DNA from: Nonomuraea terrae
GTDB lineage: Bacteria; Actinomycetota; Actinomycetes; Streptosporangiales; Streptosporangiaceae
Assembly (NCBI RefSeq): GCF_004348995.1
Contig: NZ_SMKQ01000007.1
Coordinates: 50,159 to 114,158 of the forward strand
DNA: 64,000 bases
Reading direction: 5' to 3'
Both the position numbers and the translations under genes were made by a program. The notes under the pieces are model-generated. The model did no database searches. It worked only from the letters and a program-made list of their open reading frames with translations, and was not told where the DNA came from. Numbering within the stretch: position 1 is the first letter of the stretch; every line of letters begins with the position of its first letter. Shown here piece after piece: positions 16,576 to 24,681 of the stretch.

Positions 16576-17685
16576 CTACTTGACGACCGCTGCCTGGTCG
16601 GCGCCTGACATCTCGGCGGAGAGGTAGATGTCGTCGGGCAGGTCGCGTTCGCATTGGACCGGCTTGTCCTCCGAGGTGGAGTCCTCGAACACCAGCGACG
16701 GGAAGGTGGAAGAGTCGGGGATCTGGCCGCCGGTGGCCCTGGCGACCGCGTGCTGGACGGCCAGCCGCGAGTGGTCGATCTGGGTCGAGACCGTGAACAG
16801 CTTGAAGTCGGGGTTCTTGGCCTTGTGCTCTTCCCAGAAGCATGAGAGCACGTTGCCGTCGGACGTGGCGATCGCCGGGATGGAACGTCCGCTCTGCTCG
16901 AACACCGGAAGCGCGCCGACCAGGGACGGACCGAAGTCGGAGATGATGACGTCGATCTGCGCGTTCTGAGCGATCGCGGAGGTCAGCACCTTCTGCGTTT
17001 CGGCGGGGTCCCAGTTGGTGACCTCGAACGGCTGCTCGCCGATGAACTTGTACCGGCTGTCGGTGCCGAGCACCGAGCGCAGTCCCTCGGCCTCGTCCCG
17101 CCCCTGGCTGTTCCCGGGAGGGCCGCTGAGAAAGAGGACATTGCCGCCGTCCGGGAGGATCTTTTTGATCCACTCGCCCCAGTTACGTCCGTCGTTGGCG
17201 AACTTGGTGTCCACGAACACGTCGTAGTCCTCGCCGGCCTTGCCACCCGGGGCGACACGGTAGGGCACGGTGACCACACCGGCGTTGTAGGCGCTGCGCA
17301 ACGCCGGGAGCATGGCCTCGCCCGCGTCCGGGAAGACGACGAGGGCGTTGACGCCTTTGGCGACCATGCCCTGGATGTCGGCGATCGCCTTCTGGGTGTT
17401 GCCCTGGCCGTCGGCGTACTCGAAGCTGGTGATGCTCGGACACTTGGCGGCCTCCTCTTTCGCGGAGGCGGTGCTGACCAGCCGCCAGCTGTTGCCACCG
17501 AAGCCGTCGGCCAGGCCGAGGGCGGCCTTCTTGCTGCCGCACCATGCGGGGGCGTTGCCGTTGCCACCGGCGACGGTCTCCGATGCGGAGCCGGCATCCG
17601 AGGCGCCGCATCCGGCGAGGGCGAGGCCGAGCGCTCCGGCGGCGACGGTGGCGAGGAATCTGGAACGGCGGATGGGACGGTTCAT
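16576..17685 (-). CDS. Sugar-type ABC transporter substrate-binding lipoprotein
   Basis: 369 residues. The lipobox LALAGCG around residue 25 follows a basic N-terminus and hydrophobic stretch, so the protein should be anchored outside the membrane. The fold signature is that of periplasmic-binding protein family 1 (RbsB-like): KAIADIQGMVAKGVNALVVFP and IDVIISDFGPSLVGALPVF. The family binds sugars, polyols or autoinducer-type furanoses. It is encoded between the two permease-containing genes; AAAGGGA lies upstream of the ATG. Confidence 0.9.
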   Translation of the reverse strand: MNRPIRRSRFLATVAAGALGLALAGCGASDAGSASETVAGGNGNAPAWCGSKKAALGLADGFGGNSWRLVSTASAKEEAAKCPSITSFEYADGQGNTQKAIADIQGMVAKGVNALVVFPDAGEAMLPALRSAYNAGVVTVPYRVAPGGKAGEDYDVFVDTKFANDGRNWGEWIKKILPDGGNVLFLSGPPGNSQGRDEAEGLRSVLGTDSRYKFIGEQPFEVTNWDPAETQKVLTSAIAQNAQIDVIISDFGPSLVGALPVFEQSGRSIPAIATSDGNVLSCFWEEHKAKNPDFKLFTVSTQIDHSRLAVQHAVARATGGQIPDSSTFPSLVFEDSTSEDKPVQCERDLPDDIYLSAEMSGADQAAVVK

Positions 17686-17760
17686 GGACGTGATCCCTTT
17701 CTGAGGGGCTTGCCGTTGCGCCCGGCGTGGCGGGCGAGGGCCCGGCGACGCGTGGATCGG

Positions 17761-18774
17761 TCAGGCCGTGGCGGCCGTTCGCCGCCCGGCGAACCTGCGT
17801 CGCACCGCGGCCCAGTCGACGGTGTAGAGAGCGACACCGACGGTGAGGGCGGCTGCCTCGACCAGCGTGCGGATGGCGAAGGAGACGCCGAGGGCGAGGA
17901 CGAACTGCTCGAGTTGGCTGAGAAAGACGGCCGCGATGGCGGTGGGCACGAGGAAGCCACGGCCTCCGAGGAGCGAGGTGCCGCCGAGGACCACCGCGGC
18001 GACGGAGGGCAGCAGGTAGGCGTCGCCCTGGAAGGCGGTGGGCTGGGCGATGATCCCCGCGAGCAGGACGCCGGCCAGCCAGTAGAGGACCTGCGCCCAG
18101 ATATAGGCGGCGGCGCGATACCGCGTGACCGGCAGGCCGGTGGCGGCCGCGGCCGCGGGGTTGGCGCCGATGGCCTCGAAGCGCCGGCCGCCGACAGTGG
18201 TCTTCATGACCATGGCGGCGAGGGCGACCACGACGACTCCGAAGTAGACGGAGTGCGGAATGCCGAAGGTGACACCGCCGGCCACCTCGCGCAGCAACTG
18301 GGTGGTACGCCGGGGGGACCCACCGGAGATACCGAGCACCACGGCGTACATCAGGGCGTTGACACCGAGGGTGGCGACGATGGGGTTGAGCCGCCGCCAG
18401 CCGATCAGGAGCCCGTTGACGATTCCGAAACCGATGGCGACGGCCAGCCCGAAGACCAGTGCGCCGAGGAGCTTGTCGTCGTCCCCGGCCGGCTGATGGG
18501 TGGTGATGACGACCGCGAGGGACACGGCGCCGGGTACCGACAGGTCGATCCCGCCCTGCTGCACCACCAGGGTCTGCCCGACGGCCGCGATGGCGAGGAC
18601 GGCCGCGAACGGCAGCATTCCGAGGAGCGCGCTGTGGTCGACGCTGGTCGGCGCCAGGACGGCGCCGACGGCGAAGAGCAGGATCACGGCGATGCTGACC
18701 GTCAGCAAGCCCCGGGAAAGGCGGAAGCCCGGTCCGGGAGTGATCGCGCTGCGTTCGGATGCCTGGAGGGCCAT
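17761..18774 (-). CDS. Ribose-type ABC transporter permease
   Basis: 337 residues, eight to ten hydrophobic helices, with the RbsC signatures QGGIDLSVPGAVSLAVV and VLGGTSLLGGRGFLVP. It is the first gene of the long minus-strand operon. The ATG at 18774 has GAGGT just upstream; a GTG two codons earlier is also possible. As the fused protein carries a second permease domain, the importer probably works as a heterodimer of this protein and the fusion. Confidence 0.9.
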   Translation of the reverse strand: MALQASERSAITPGPGFRLSRGLLTVSIAVILLFAVGAVLAPTSVDHSALLGMLPFAAVLAIAAVGQTLVVQQGGIDLSVPGAVSLAVVITTHQPAGDDDKLLGALVFGLAVAIGFGIVNGLLIGWRRLNPIVATLGVNALMYAVVLGISGGSPRRTTQLLREVAGGVTFGIPHSVYFGVVVVALAAMVMKTTVGGRRFEAIGANPAAAAATGLPVTRYRAAAYIWAQVLYWLAGVLLAGIIAQPTAFQGDAYLLPSVAAVVLGGTSLLGGRGFLVPTAIAAVFLSQLEQFVLALGVSFAIRTLVEAAALTVGVALYTVDWAAVRRRFAGRRTAATA

Positions 18775-18830
18775 GCTCACACCTCACAGTCCTACGGGGG
18801 CCGAGTGACGGCCGCCACATGTTTCGTAGG

Positions 18831-18859
18831 AATGTACATTGTGCGCTTACGCTTAACAA
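18831..18859 (-). promoter_or_regulatory. Likely promoter of the catabolic operon
   Basis: On the minus strand TTGTTA and TACATT are separated by exactly 17 bases, about 57 bases before the permease start. This fits a housekeeping sigma-70-type promoter. Confidence 0.55.
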
Positions 18860-18878
18860 GACCCTAACATCGGGTCTT
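18858..18878. promoter_or_regulatory. Inverted repeat next to the operon promoter
   Basis: Perfect 7-bp arms AAGACCC and GGGTCTT around a 7-base centre, abutting the -35 element of the minus-strand promoter. A repressor operator is the simplest reading. Confidence 0.45.
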
Positions 18879-18901
18879 CAGCGCTGGCATTTCGCCATGG
18901 T

Positions 18902-18920
18902 TGTTCACTTATACAGAACA
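18902..18920. promoter_or_regulatory. Candidate operator between the divergent operons
   Basis: TGTTCACTTATACAGAACA, with TGTTC and GAACA arms, 19 bp. A related half, CGTTCACTATGA, lies at 18957-18968. The nearby XRE-cupin regulator (21111) is the natural candidate to bind here. Confidence 0.5.
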
Positions 18921-18937
18921 CTCCTGGGCAGTGAACC

Positions 18938-18966
18938 TTGACTGGCCGTCCATGGTCGTTCACTAT
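18938..18966 (+). promoter_or_regulatory. Possible rightward promoter
   Basis: TTGACT and CACTAT with a 17-base spacer, about 60 bases before the TIM-barrel gene. The -10 match is weak, and it overlaps the second operator half-site. Confidence 0.35.
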
Positions 18967-19027
18967 GACTGATCACGGTCTCGGGCGACGACACGTCCCC
19001 GCAAGCTTCCCGCGAAGGGACACCATC

Positions 19028-20233
19028 ATGAAGATCAGCGACCGTCTGGGGCATCTCACCTACTCCACGCTGGTCCATCCCGGCGACACCTGGGCCGAGA
19101 TGCGGGCGAGCGTCGCCGCCCACGTGCCCGCGGTGAAGAGGCGGGTTTCCCCCGGCTCTGCGATGGGGCTGTCGCTGCGGCTTTCCGGCGCATCGGTGGC
19201 GGCTCTGCGGGCGGATCCCGCCGAGCGCGCCGACTTCCTCGGCTTCCTGCGCCAGGAGGAGCTGTACGTCTACACGGTCAACGCGTTCCCGCACGGACCG
19301 TTCAAGGGGCGCTCCGTCATGGAGCAGGTGTACGAGCCCGACTGGACGACTCAGGAACGGGCGACCTACACGATGGGCGTCGCCGACGTCCTGGTGGACA
19401 TCACCGAAGCCGGCGTGGAGCCGTCCATCCAGACCGCTCCACTGGCCTTCCGTCCCCATGTCACCGGTCCGGGATACGTCGCGGCGTTCACCGCCAACCT
19501 GCTCCGGGTGGTCGCCCACCTGGCCGTACTGGAGCGGCGGACCGGTCGCCGGGTGAAGCTCGCGCTGGAGCCGGAGCCGTTCTGCTTCCTCGAGACCACC
19601 GAGGAGACGGTGCGCTACTTCGAGGAGCAGGTCTTCTCCCGGTCGGGCACCGAGGAGTTCGCGCGGCTGGCCTACGTCCCGATGTCGGAGGCCATCGGCC
19701 TGATCCGCAGGCACCTGGGCGTGGTCTTCGACATAGGCCACCAGTCGGTGGAGTTCGAGGACATCCCCGCTGCGCTGGAGTCACTGCTGGCGGCCGGTAT
19801 CCCGATCTTCAAGCTGCAGCAGGCGGCGGCGCTGTGGATCCCCGAGGTCACCAGTGAGGCGGTGAAGGCGCTGGAGCAGTTCACCGACACGATCTACCTG
19901 AGTCAGACCACCGAGCGTCGCGAGGGACGACTGACCCGCTTCCTCAACCTCGGTGACGCCATCGCGTCGTGGAACGCGGACCCGGGCGGCACACGGGAAT
20001 GGCGGACCCACTTCCACGTGCCCGTCTTCCTCGACGAGGTCGGTGGTTTCGCGACAACCCGGTCGAACATCGAGGCAGCCCTGGCTCTGCACCGGCGCAC
20101 ACCCCTCTCCGATCACCTTGAGATCGAGACCTACACCTGGGACGTACTCCCGGAACACCTCAAGACCGGCGACATCAATGAGTACGTCAGCCGCGAGATC
20201 GAATGGGTACGCGACGCACTCGGCGCACGCTGA
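19028..20233 (+). CDS. Xylose-isomerase-like TIM-barrel protein (EboE-like)
   Basis: 401 residues. The C-terminal two-thirds look like a sugar-phosphate isomerase/epimerase TIM barrel: KLALEPEPFCFLET, VVFDIGHQSVEFED and THFHVPVF contain the acidic and His residues expected of metal-binding strands. The overall order resembles EboE/EboC-type proteins of actinobacteria and cyanobacteria, whose chemistry is not settled. AAGGGA precedes the ATG at 19028. It opens the rightward operon divergent from the transporter and probably isomerises or aldol-cleaves the imported compound. Confidence 0.7.
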   Translation: MKISDRLGHLTYSTLVHPGDTWAEMRASVAAHVPAVKRRVSPGSAMGLSLRLSGASVAALRADPAERADFLGFLRQEELYVYTVNAFPHGPFKGRSVMEQVYEPDWTTQERATYTMGVADVLVDITEAGVEPSIQTAPLAFRPHVTGPGYVAAFTANLLRVVAHLAVLERRTGRRVKLALEPEPFCFLETTEETVRYFEEQVFSRSGTEEFARLAYVPMSEAIGLIRRHLGVVFDIGHQSVEFEDIPAALESLLAAGIPIFKLQQAAALWIPEVTSEAVKALEQFTDTIYLSQTTERREGRLTRFLNLGDAIASWNADPGGTREWRTHFHVPVFLDEVGGFATTRSNIEAALALHRRTPLSDHLEIETYTWDVLPEHLKTGDINEYVSREIEWVRDALGAR

Positions 20234-20265
20234 CCACCCCAACGACGACGAGCAAAGGAGGACCG

Positions 20266-21051
20266 ATGTCCGCAAGAGTGCAGGGCAAGAGCATCATCAT
20301 CACCGGGGCGGGAAGCGGCATGGGGCGGGTCTTCGCCCTGGGGCTGGCCCGTGAAGGAGCGACCGTGGGCGTCCTCGACCTGCGCAAGGACGCCGCCGAG
20401 GCGGTGTGCGCAGAACTACGCGATGAAGGGCTGACGGGGATCCCGCTGGCCGCGGACGTGAGCAGGCGCGACCAGGTGATCGCAGCCTTCGACGCTTTCG
20501 TCGAGGAGACCGGCCGGCTGGACGTGCTGTTCAACAACGCCGGATTCAACGAGCCGATGCACCTGATGGACGTGACCGAGGAGAACTGGCGCGCCATCAT
20601 GGACGTCAACGCGATGGGCACGCTCATCGGCATCCAGGAGGGGGCACGCCGGATGATCCCCCACCGGCAGGGAAAGATCGTGAACACCTCCTCCATCGCC
20701 GGCCGGCAGGGCTACCCGTCGTTCGCGCCCTACTGCGCGAGCAAGTTCGCCGTCAACGCGCTGACCCAGGCGGCCGCCCGCGCGCTGGCCGAACACGACA
20801 TCACCTGCAACGCCTTCGCGCCAGGCGTCGTGGACACTCCACTGTGGACTAAGCTCGATCAGGATCTGATGGACATCGGCGACGCCGAGAGGCCAGGTCA
20901 GGCGATGGCCGACTTCGCCGCGGGCATCCTCAGAGGCCGGGTCGCCACCGGCGAGGACATCCTGGGAACGGCGTTGTTTCTGGCCTCCGCGGACTCCGAC
21001 TACCTGACTGGGCAGGTCATCATGGTTGACGGGGGCATGGTGCTGGTCTGA
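20266..21051 (+). CDS. SDR-family oxidoreductase (diol/polyol dehydrogenase-like)
   Basis: 261 residues. TGAGSGMGRVFALGLA (cofactor), NNAG, NTSSIAG (Ser), YCASKFAVN (Tyr-x3-Lys) and the C-terminal LTGQVIMVDGG are all intact. AAAGGAGG is an ideal ribosome site 5 bases before the ATG. Closest in flavour to sorbitol or meso-2,3-butanediol dehydrogenases. It follows the TIM-barrel gene by 32 bases, likely one transcript. Confidence 0.9.
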   Translation: MSARVQGKSIIITGAGSGMGRVFALGLAREGATVGVLDLRKDAAEAVCAELRDEGLTGIPLAADVSRRDQVIAAFDAFVEETGRLDVLFNNAGFNEPMHLMDVTEENWRAIMDVNAMGTLIGIQEGARRMIPHRQGKIVNTSSIAGRQGYPSFAPYCASKFAVNALTQAAARALAEHDITCNAFAPGVVDTPLWTKLDQDLMDIGDAERPGQAMADFAAGILRGRVATGEDILGTALFLASADSDYLTGQVIMVDGGMVLV

Positions 21052-21110
21052 GCCCCACACGAAGAGCCATCGGACCGCCCGCCATCCGTCGCCATGAGCA
21101 AGGAGCACTC

Positions 21111-21884
21111 TTGACTTCTCCCTCTTCACCGCAGACTTCTGACGACGCCACCGCCGTCAACCTCGGGCTCCGGCTGCGGATGGCGCGTCGGAAGTCAGGG
21201 TTGTCACTGCGCGAACTGGCGCGCCGGCTCAGTGTCTCGCCGTCCTTTCTGTCCCAGATCGAGAACGGCAAGTCGCAGCCTTCGGTGGCGACGTTGTATT
21301 CCATGGCGCAGATGCTCAATGTGTCCGTCGACCATCTCTTCGAAAGCGAGGAGGCACCGATGGAGTACGACAGCGAGATGACCGACGAGGCCCCGGACGC
21401 CGCGGCCGAGCCCGACGAGGAACGGGACGCCGTACCCGGCATCTCGCCTCTGCTCCGCCCAGAGGACGCCGAGGAGACTCCGGAGCGCGGTCCAGATGCA
21501 GGCTCCGCGCGAGGGCTGTGGGAGGACACCAAGCGCACGGCCCGCCTGTCGGTGACCTCGCCGGGAAACCGGACCCGGCTCGTCATGGACACCGGTGTCA
21601 TCTGGGAACAGCTGGCCACCAACACCGCGCACCAGCTGGACTTCATCGAGATCATCTACCCGCCGGGCGCCAGCTCGACCAGCGACGAGCGCATGCTGCG
21701 CCACAACGGCTTCGAATACGGCTACCTTCTCGAGGGGGAACTCGAGGTGACCTTCGGGTTCGACACGTTCACTCTGTCCGCCGGCCAGTCGCTCGGCCTG
21801 AACTCCACCGTCCCTCACCTGTTCCGCAACCGCGGCACAGTCCCGGCCAGGGGCATCTGGTTCGTGCACCACGAGCACGACTGA
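21111..21884 (+). CDS. XRE-family transcriptional regulator with C-terminal cupin domain
   Basis: 257 residues. An N-terminal helix-turn-helix (SLRELARRLSVSPSFLSQIE) is followed by an acidic linker rich in Asp, Glu and Pro, and by a cupin sensor domain (FEYGYLLEGELEVTFGFDTF). Regulators of this architecture sense a small carboxylate or sugar derivative. The start is TTG at 21111 with AAGGAG upstream. Its position at the end of the rightward operon suggests local control of both operons through the sites at 18858-18968. Confidence 0.88.
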   Translation: MTSPSSPQTSDDATAVNLGLRLRMARRKSGLSLRELARRLSVSPSFLSQIENGKSQPSVATLYSMAQMLNVSVDHLFESEEAPMEYDSEMTDEAPDAAAEPDEERDAVPGISPLLRPEDAEETPERGPDAGSARGLWEDTKRTARLSVTSPGNRTRLVMDTGVIWEQLATNTAHQLDFIEIIYPPGASSTSDERMLRHNGFEYGYLLEGELEVTFGFDTFTLSAGQSLGLNSTVPHLFRNRGTVPARGIWFVHHEHD

Positions 21885-22174
21885 CAGCGCCGCCGAAGAG
21901 TCAGTGTCATGCGTGGTGGTCAATGACGATCTCGGGTTGCATGTTAGGCGTACGCGCTGCCGGCGCCTGGACGCTGAGACGCGTTGCCGCGATGGAGCAT
22001 CAGGCCCCGGCAAGCCGGGCGTTGCCCCGGAGATCCGTACCCGGCCGCTCCTGCTGTTCGAGCACACCCTCCACGGGTTATCTGTTCCAGCGCCTGAGCC
22101 CTGAGCGCGAGGTCTGAAAGGAGAGAGGGCTGGAGGTACCGCACTGACCCGGCCGAGTCGGCCATGCTCGGGGG

Positions 22175-22655
22175 CACTTCAGGTTGGTGCGGAAGAACGT
22201 GGTCAGCTTGCCGAAGGGGATGAGGGGTGACGCGGTCATAGAGATCCACGTGGTCAGCGCCGGGAACGATCGCCAGTTCCTTGGCGTCACCGGCCAGCCG
22301 GTAGGCCTCTTCGCTGAACTCCCGCTAATGCGCGTTCTCGCCCGTGATGAACAGCATCGGGCGGGGTGAGATCGTCTCGATGTCGGCGAACGGGTGAAAG
22401 TTCATGAACTTGACGTTACTCGTGAGCGTCGGGTGCGTCGTGGTGTTCGGGCTGTAGCCCCTGGCAGTGCGGTAGAAGTCGTAGAGCTCCCGCTCGACCG
22501 CGGTGGAGTTGTCATTCAGCTGTTCGGGCGTCCCGCTGGTGTATGCGGTCGGGCCGCCCGCGAACTCCACATCGCGCTGCTGGGCTACCTGGTTGAGGAT
22601 GTCCTTACGCTGCTGGAGGGTGAGCGACTTGCGGAGCCCTGGAGTTGACCCGGTT
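22175..22655 (-). pseudogene. Alpha/beta hydrolase, truncated and frameshifted
   Basis: The C-terminal half of an esterase-type alpha/beta hydrolase is readable: ELYDFYRTARGYSP, FADIETISPRPMLFITGENAH, REFSEEAYRLAGDAKELAIV, PGADHVDLYDR and LIPFGKLTTFFRTNL. A TAG interrupts it near 22326-22328 and a frameshift near 22225 splits the last part. The N-terminal half is gone, cut by the IS3 relic that begins at 22646. Confidence 0.75.
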
Positions 22656-22975
22656 CGGTGGACACCTGATCTCTGGGGAACCCTGGTTCCCGGAAGGAGT
22701 TCACAGTGCCGAACAACTATCCGCCGGAGTTTCGCCGGCAGATGGTGCACTGGTGCGCGCGGGACGGTCGCCGGAGGAGCTCGCCAAAGAGTTCCAGCCC
22801 TCCGCGCAGTCGATCCGTGTCTGGGTGCGCCAGGCCGACCTTGATGACGGCCGCCGCCAAGACGGCCTGACCAGCGCCGAGAAAGACGAACTGGCCAGAC
22901 TGCGCCGCGAGGTCAAGATCGTCCGCGAGGAGAAAGAGATCTTGCGGAAGGCCGCCTTAGATTCAGACGATCAAC
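22646..22975 (+). mobile_element. IS3-family element, OrfA remnant
   Basis: The coding sequence starts PNNYPPEFRRQMVH, then needs a 1-base frame correction near 22752 to continue RSPEELAKEFQPSAQSIRVW and ARLRREVKIVREEKEILRKA, the helix-turn-helix and leucine zipper of IS3 OrfA. The left tip begins TGACCCGGTTCGGTGG. OrfB, with the DDE domain, is absent; the piece runs straight into an IS30 fragment. Confidence 0.75.
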
Positions 22976-23011
22976 GCAACGCTGCTAGTGGATGGGTGGA
23001 TCGTGGCTCGG

Positions 23012-23185
23012 ATGGGTCGGCCGGGAATGTCGGACGCGATGAAAGAAGACTTGTGGCGGCGGTGGCGCGCCGGTGACTCCATCAGCGTGATCTCCCGGGC
23101 ACTGGGCAAGCCCCCGGGGTCTGTTTTCACGGTGCTGAAGCACCATGGCGGCATCGCGCCGGCCGAGCGGGTGCGCCGACCCCGG
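23012..23185 (+). mobile_element. IS30-family transposase, N-terminal fragment
   Basis: MGRPGMSDAMKEDLWRRW followed by GDSISVISRALGKPPGS and VFTVLKHHGGIAP is the N-terminal helix-turn-helix of IS30 transposases. Only about 60 residues remain; the DDE domain is absent and the reading runs into the nitroreductase relic. Confidence 0.65.
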
Positions 23186-23249
23186 CACCTTCAGAGGAGG
23201 CCAGGACGTAACACCTTCGCGTCCTCCGGTACGCCGCCGGAGGGTCGGC

Positions 23250-23745
23250 TCAGGGGGTGAATGCCGCTGCGCCAACGGCTCGACCAGGGCTCCGGCCTGG
23301 CACCCACCAGCGTTCCCAGCGCAGAATCTCTTCGCGCGGGATACGGCGGGCGGGCTTGAAGTCGGTGCCGATCGTGTAGGCCAGCGGAATGAACGCCGCC
23401 AGCATCACGTCGTCGTGAGGTACGCGCAGCACCTGGGCCAATTCGCGTTCGAGTGGTCCCTGCGGGCGTCCAGACGGTGCCCAGGCCACGCGCGCGGGCG
23501 GCCAGCATGAAGCTCCACACGGCGGGCAAGATGGATCCCCAGGCGCCGGCTTGCACGGTCACCGGGGCGCGGTCGGTAAGCCCTTCCACGCCAGGGATGA
23601 CGAAGGCGGGCACCGGTGAATGTTCTCGGCCAGGTGGCGGAGGCCGTCGAAGACCCGCTCGGTGGAGCCGGGATGATAGGCCATCCGCCAATGATCGCGC
23701 TCGCTCAGGGGCTGGCCGTTGGCCAGGGACAGAGCACGCCGGAAG
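23250..23745 (-). pseudogene. Nitroreductase-family protein, frameshifted
   Basis: In two or three frames the minus strand encodes MAYHPGSTERVFDGLRHLAE, VPAFVIPGVEGLTDRAPVTV, ILPAVWSFMLAARARGLGT, then HDDVMLAAFIPLAYTIGTDF and KPARRIPREEILRWERW, a typical FMN nitroreductase C-terminal half. Frame changes near 23600 and 23470 and the missing N-terminus make it non-functional. Confidence 0.7.
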
Positions 23746-23769
23746 ATGTCGGTGCGGACGCATCCGGTG

Positions 23770-24334
23770 GTGTGGACCGCTCGCCGGGAGGCGGCCTGGC
23801 GGCACGGAGGAGAGCGACCGCCGGTGGCGGTGTGGACGATCGAGCAGTTGGCCGCCTTCCTGCGCTTCGCGTGGGAGGACCCGCGGCGCGAGCTGACCGT
23901 GGCACACCAGCTGGTGCACACCGATGATGGGCTGGTCCTGTGTGAGCCGAAGAGTGAGGCCAGCCGGCGAACTTTGGCACTCGATCCGGAGAGCGTGCGG
24001 TTGCTGTGCCGCCAAGGGCGTGCGCAGCGTCGGCTGTCGGGGGAGCGCTGGTCACCGACCGGCCCGATCTTCACCCTGAGGAGCGGGGCGGTGGTGTAGC
24101 CGAGCTATCTCACGCACCGCTTCCACAAGCCGGTGCGTGCCAGCGGGCTGCCGCCGGTCCTGTTGCACGACCTGCGTCAGGGAGCTCCGACGCTGGCGCT
24201 GGCGTCAGGCACGGAGTTGAGTGTCGGTGCTGCCGCAGCTGTACCACGACAGCGCGAAGGCGACGGCCCGGCTGGTGCTCAAGGCCGTGCGGGCGACCAA
24301 CCGGAAGATCGGCAAGGCGCGAGCGGAGGCCTGA
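23770..24334 (+). pseudogene. Tyrosine integrase (actinomycete integrative element type), gutted
   Basis: Segments of an AICE-type integrase are readable: VWTIEQLAAFLRFAW, LTVAHQLVHTDDGLVLCEPK, SEASRRTLALDPESVRLL, RFHKPVRASGLPPVLLHDLR and, in another frame, SVLPQLYHDSAKATARLVLK to the stop at 24332-24334. A TAG near 24097-24099, a frameshift and a deletion after GTEL have removed the LGH and catalytic Tyr block. The gene ends about 70 bases from a tRNA-derived att site, as in pSAM2-like elements. Confidence 0.75.
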
Positions 24335-24406
24335 CTCACATGTGGCTCACCGTTACTCACGATCAGATGACGCGACTACAGATCCGCGTAAAGCCGCAGA
24401 TGGGCG

Positions 24407-24450
24407 TGGTAGGGCGGGTGGGACTTGAACCCACGACCCACGGATTATGA
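24407..24450 (-). other. tRNA 3' half: probable attachment-site remnant
   Basis: The minus strand has CAT at the anticodon position, a T arm GTGGGTTCAAGTCCCAC, and ends CCGCCCTACCA, the last three bases being an encoded CCA. The 5' half (D arm and matching anticodon stem) is absent: the five bases that should pair with TCCGT are GGGGG. This is what integration into a tRNA gene leaves, and it lies next to the integrase relic. Confidence 0.65.
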
Positions 24451-24681
24451 TCCCCCACCATTTCCTACCGGGAAAGCCTTGATTCGCGACGTAGATCGCT
24501 CTTATAGTCGGAATACCGACCCATTCGTACGACTTGCTCGCCCTGTGAGGTCTATCGTCCTGTCTGTGTGGCTTGTTTGAGCGGCTCCCTCTGTCACTGA
24601 TCGCGCTCTGACGTAGCGCTCGATCCCCACCCCTTCTCGCATGTCCTATCGGGTATGCCTCCTTTCGGAGCCTTCCTCATC

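Noticed and set aside
14124..16583. Long open frame on the plus strand opposite the ABC fusion gene
   Set aside because: It is the antisense shadow of a clearly coding gene; composition is Asp/Gly/Arg/His low complexity and no motif is present.
24407..24480. A complete tRNA gene
   Set aside because: Only the 3' half folds; the anticodon-stem partner and the D arm are missing.
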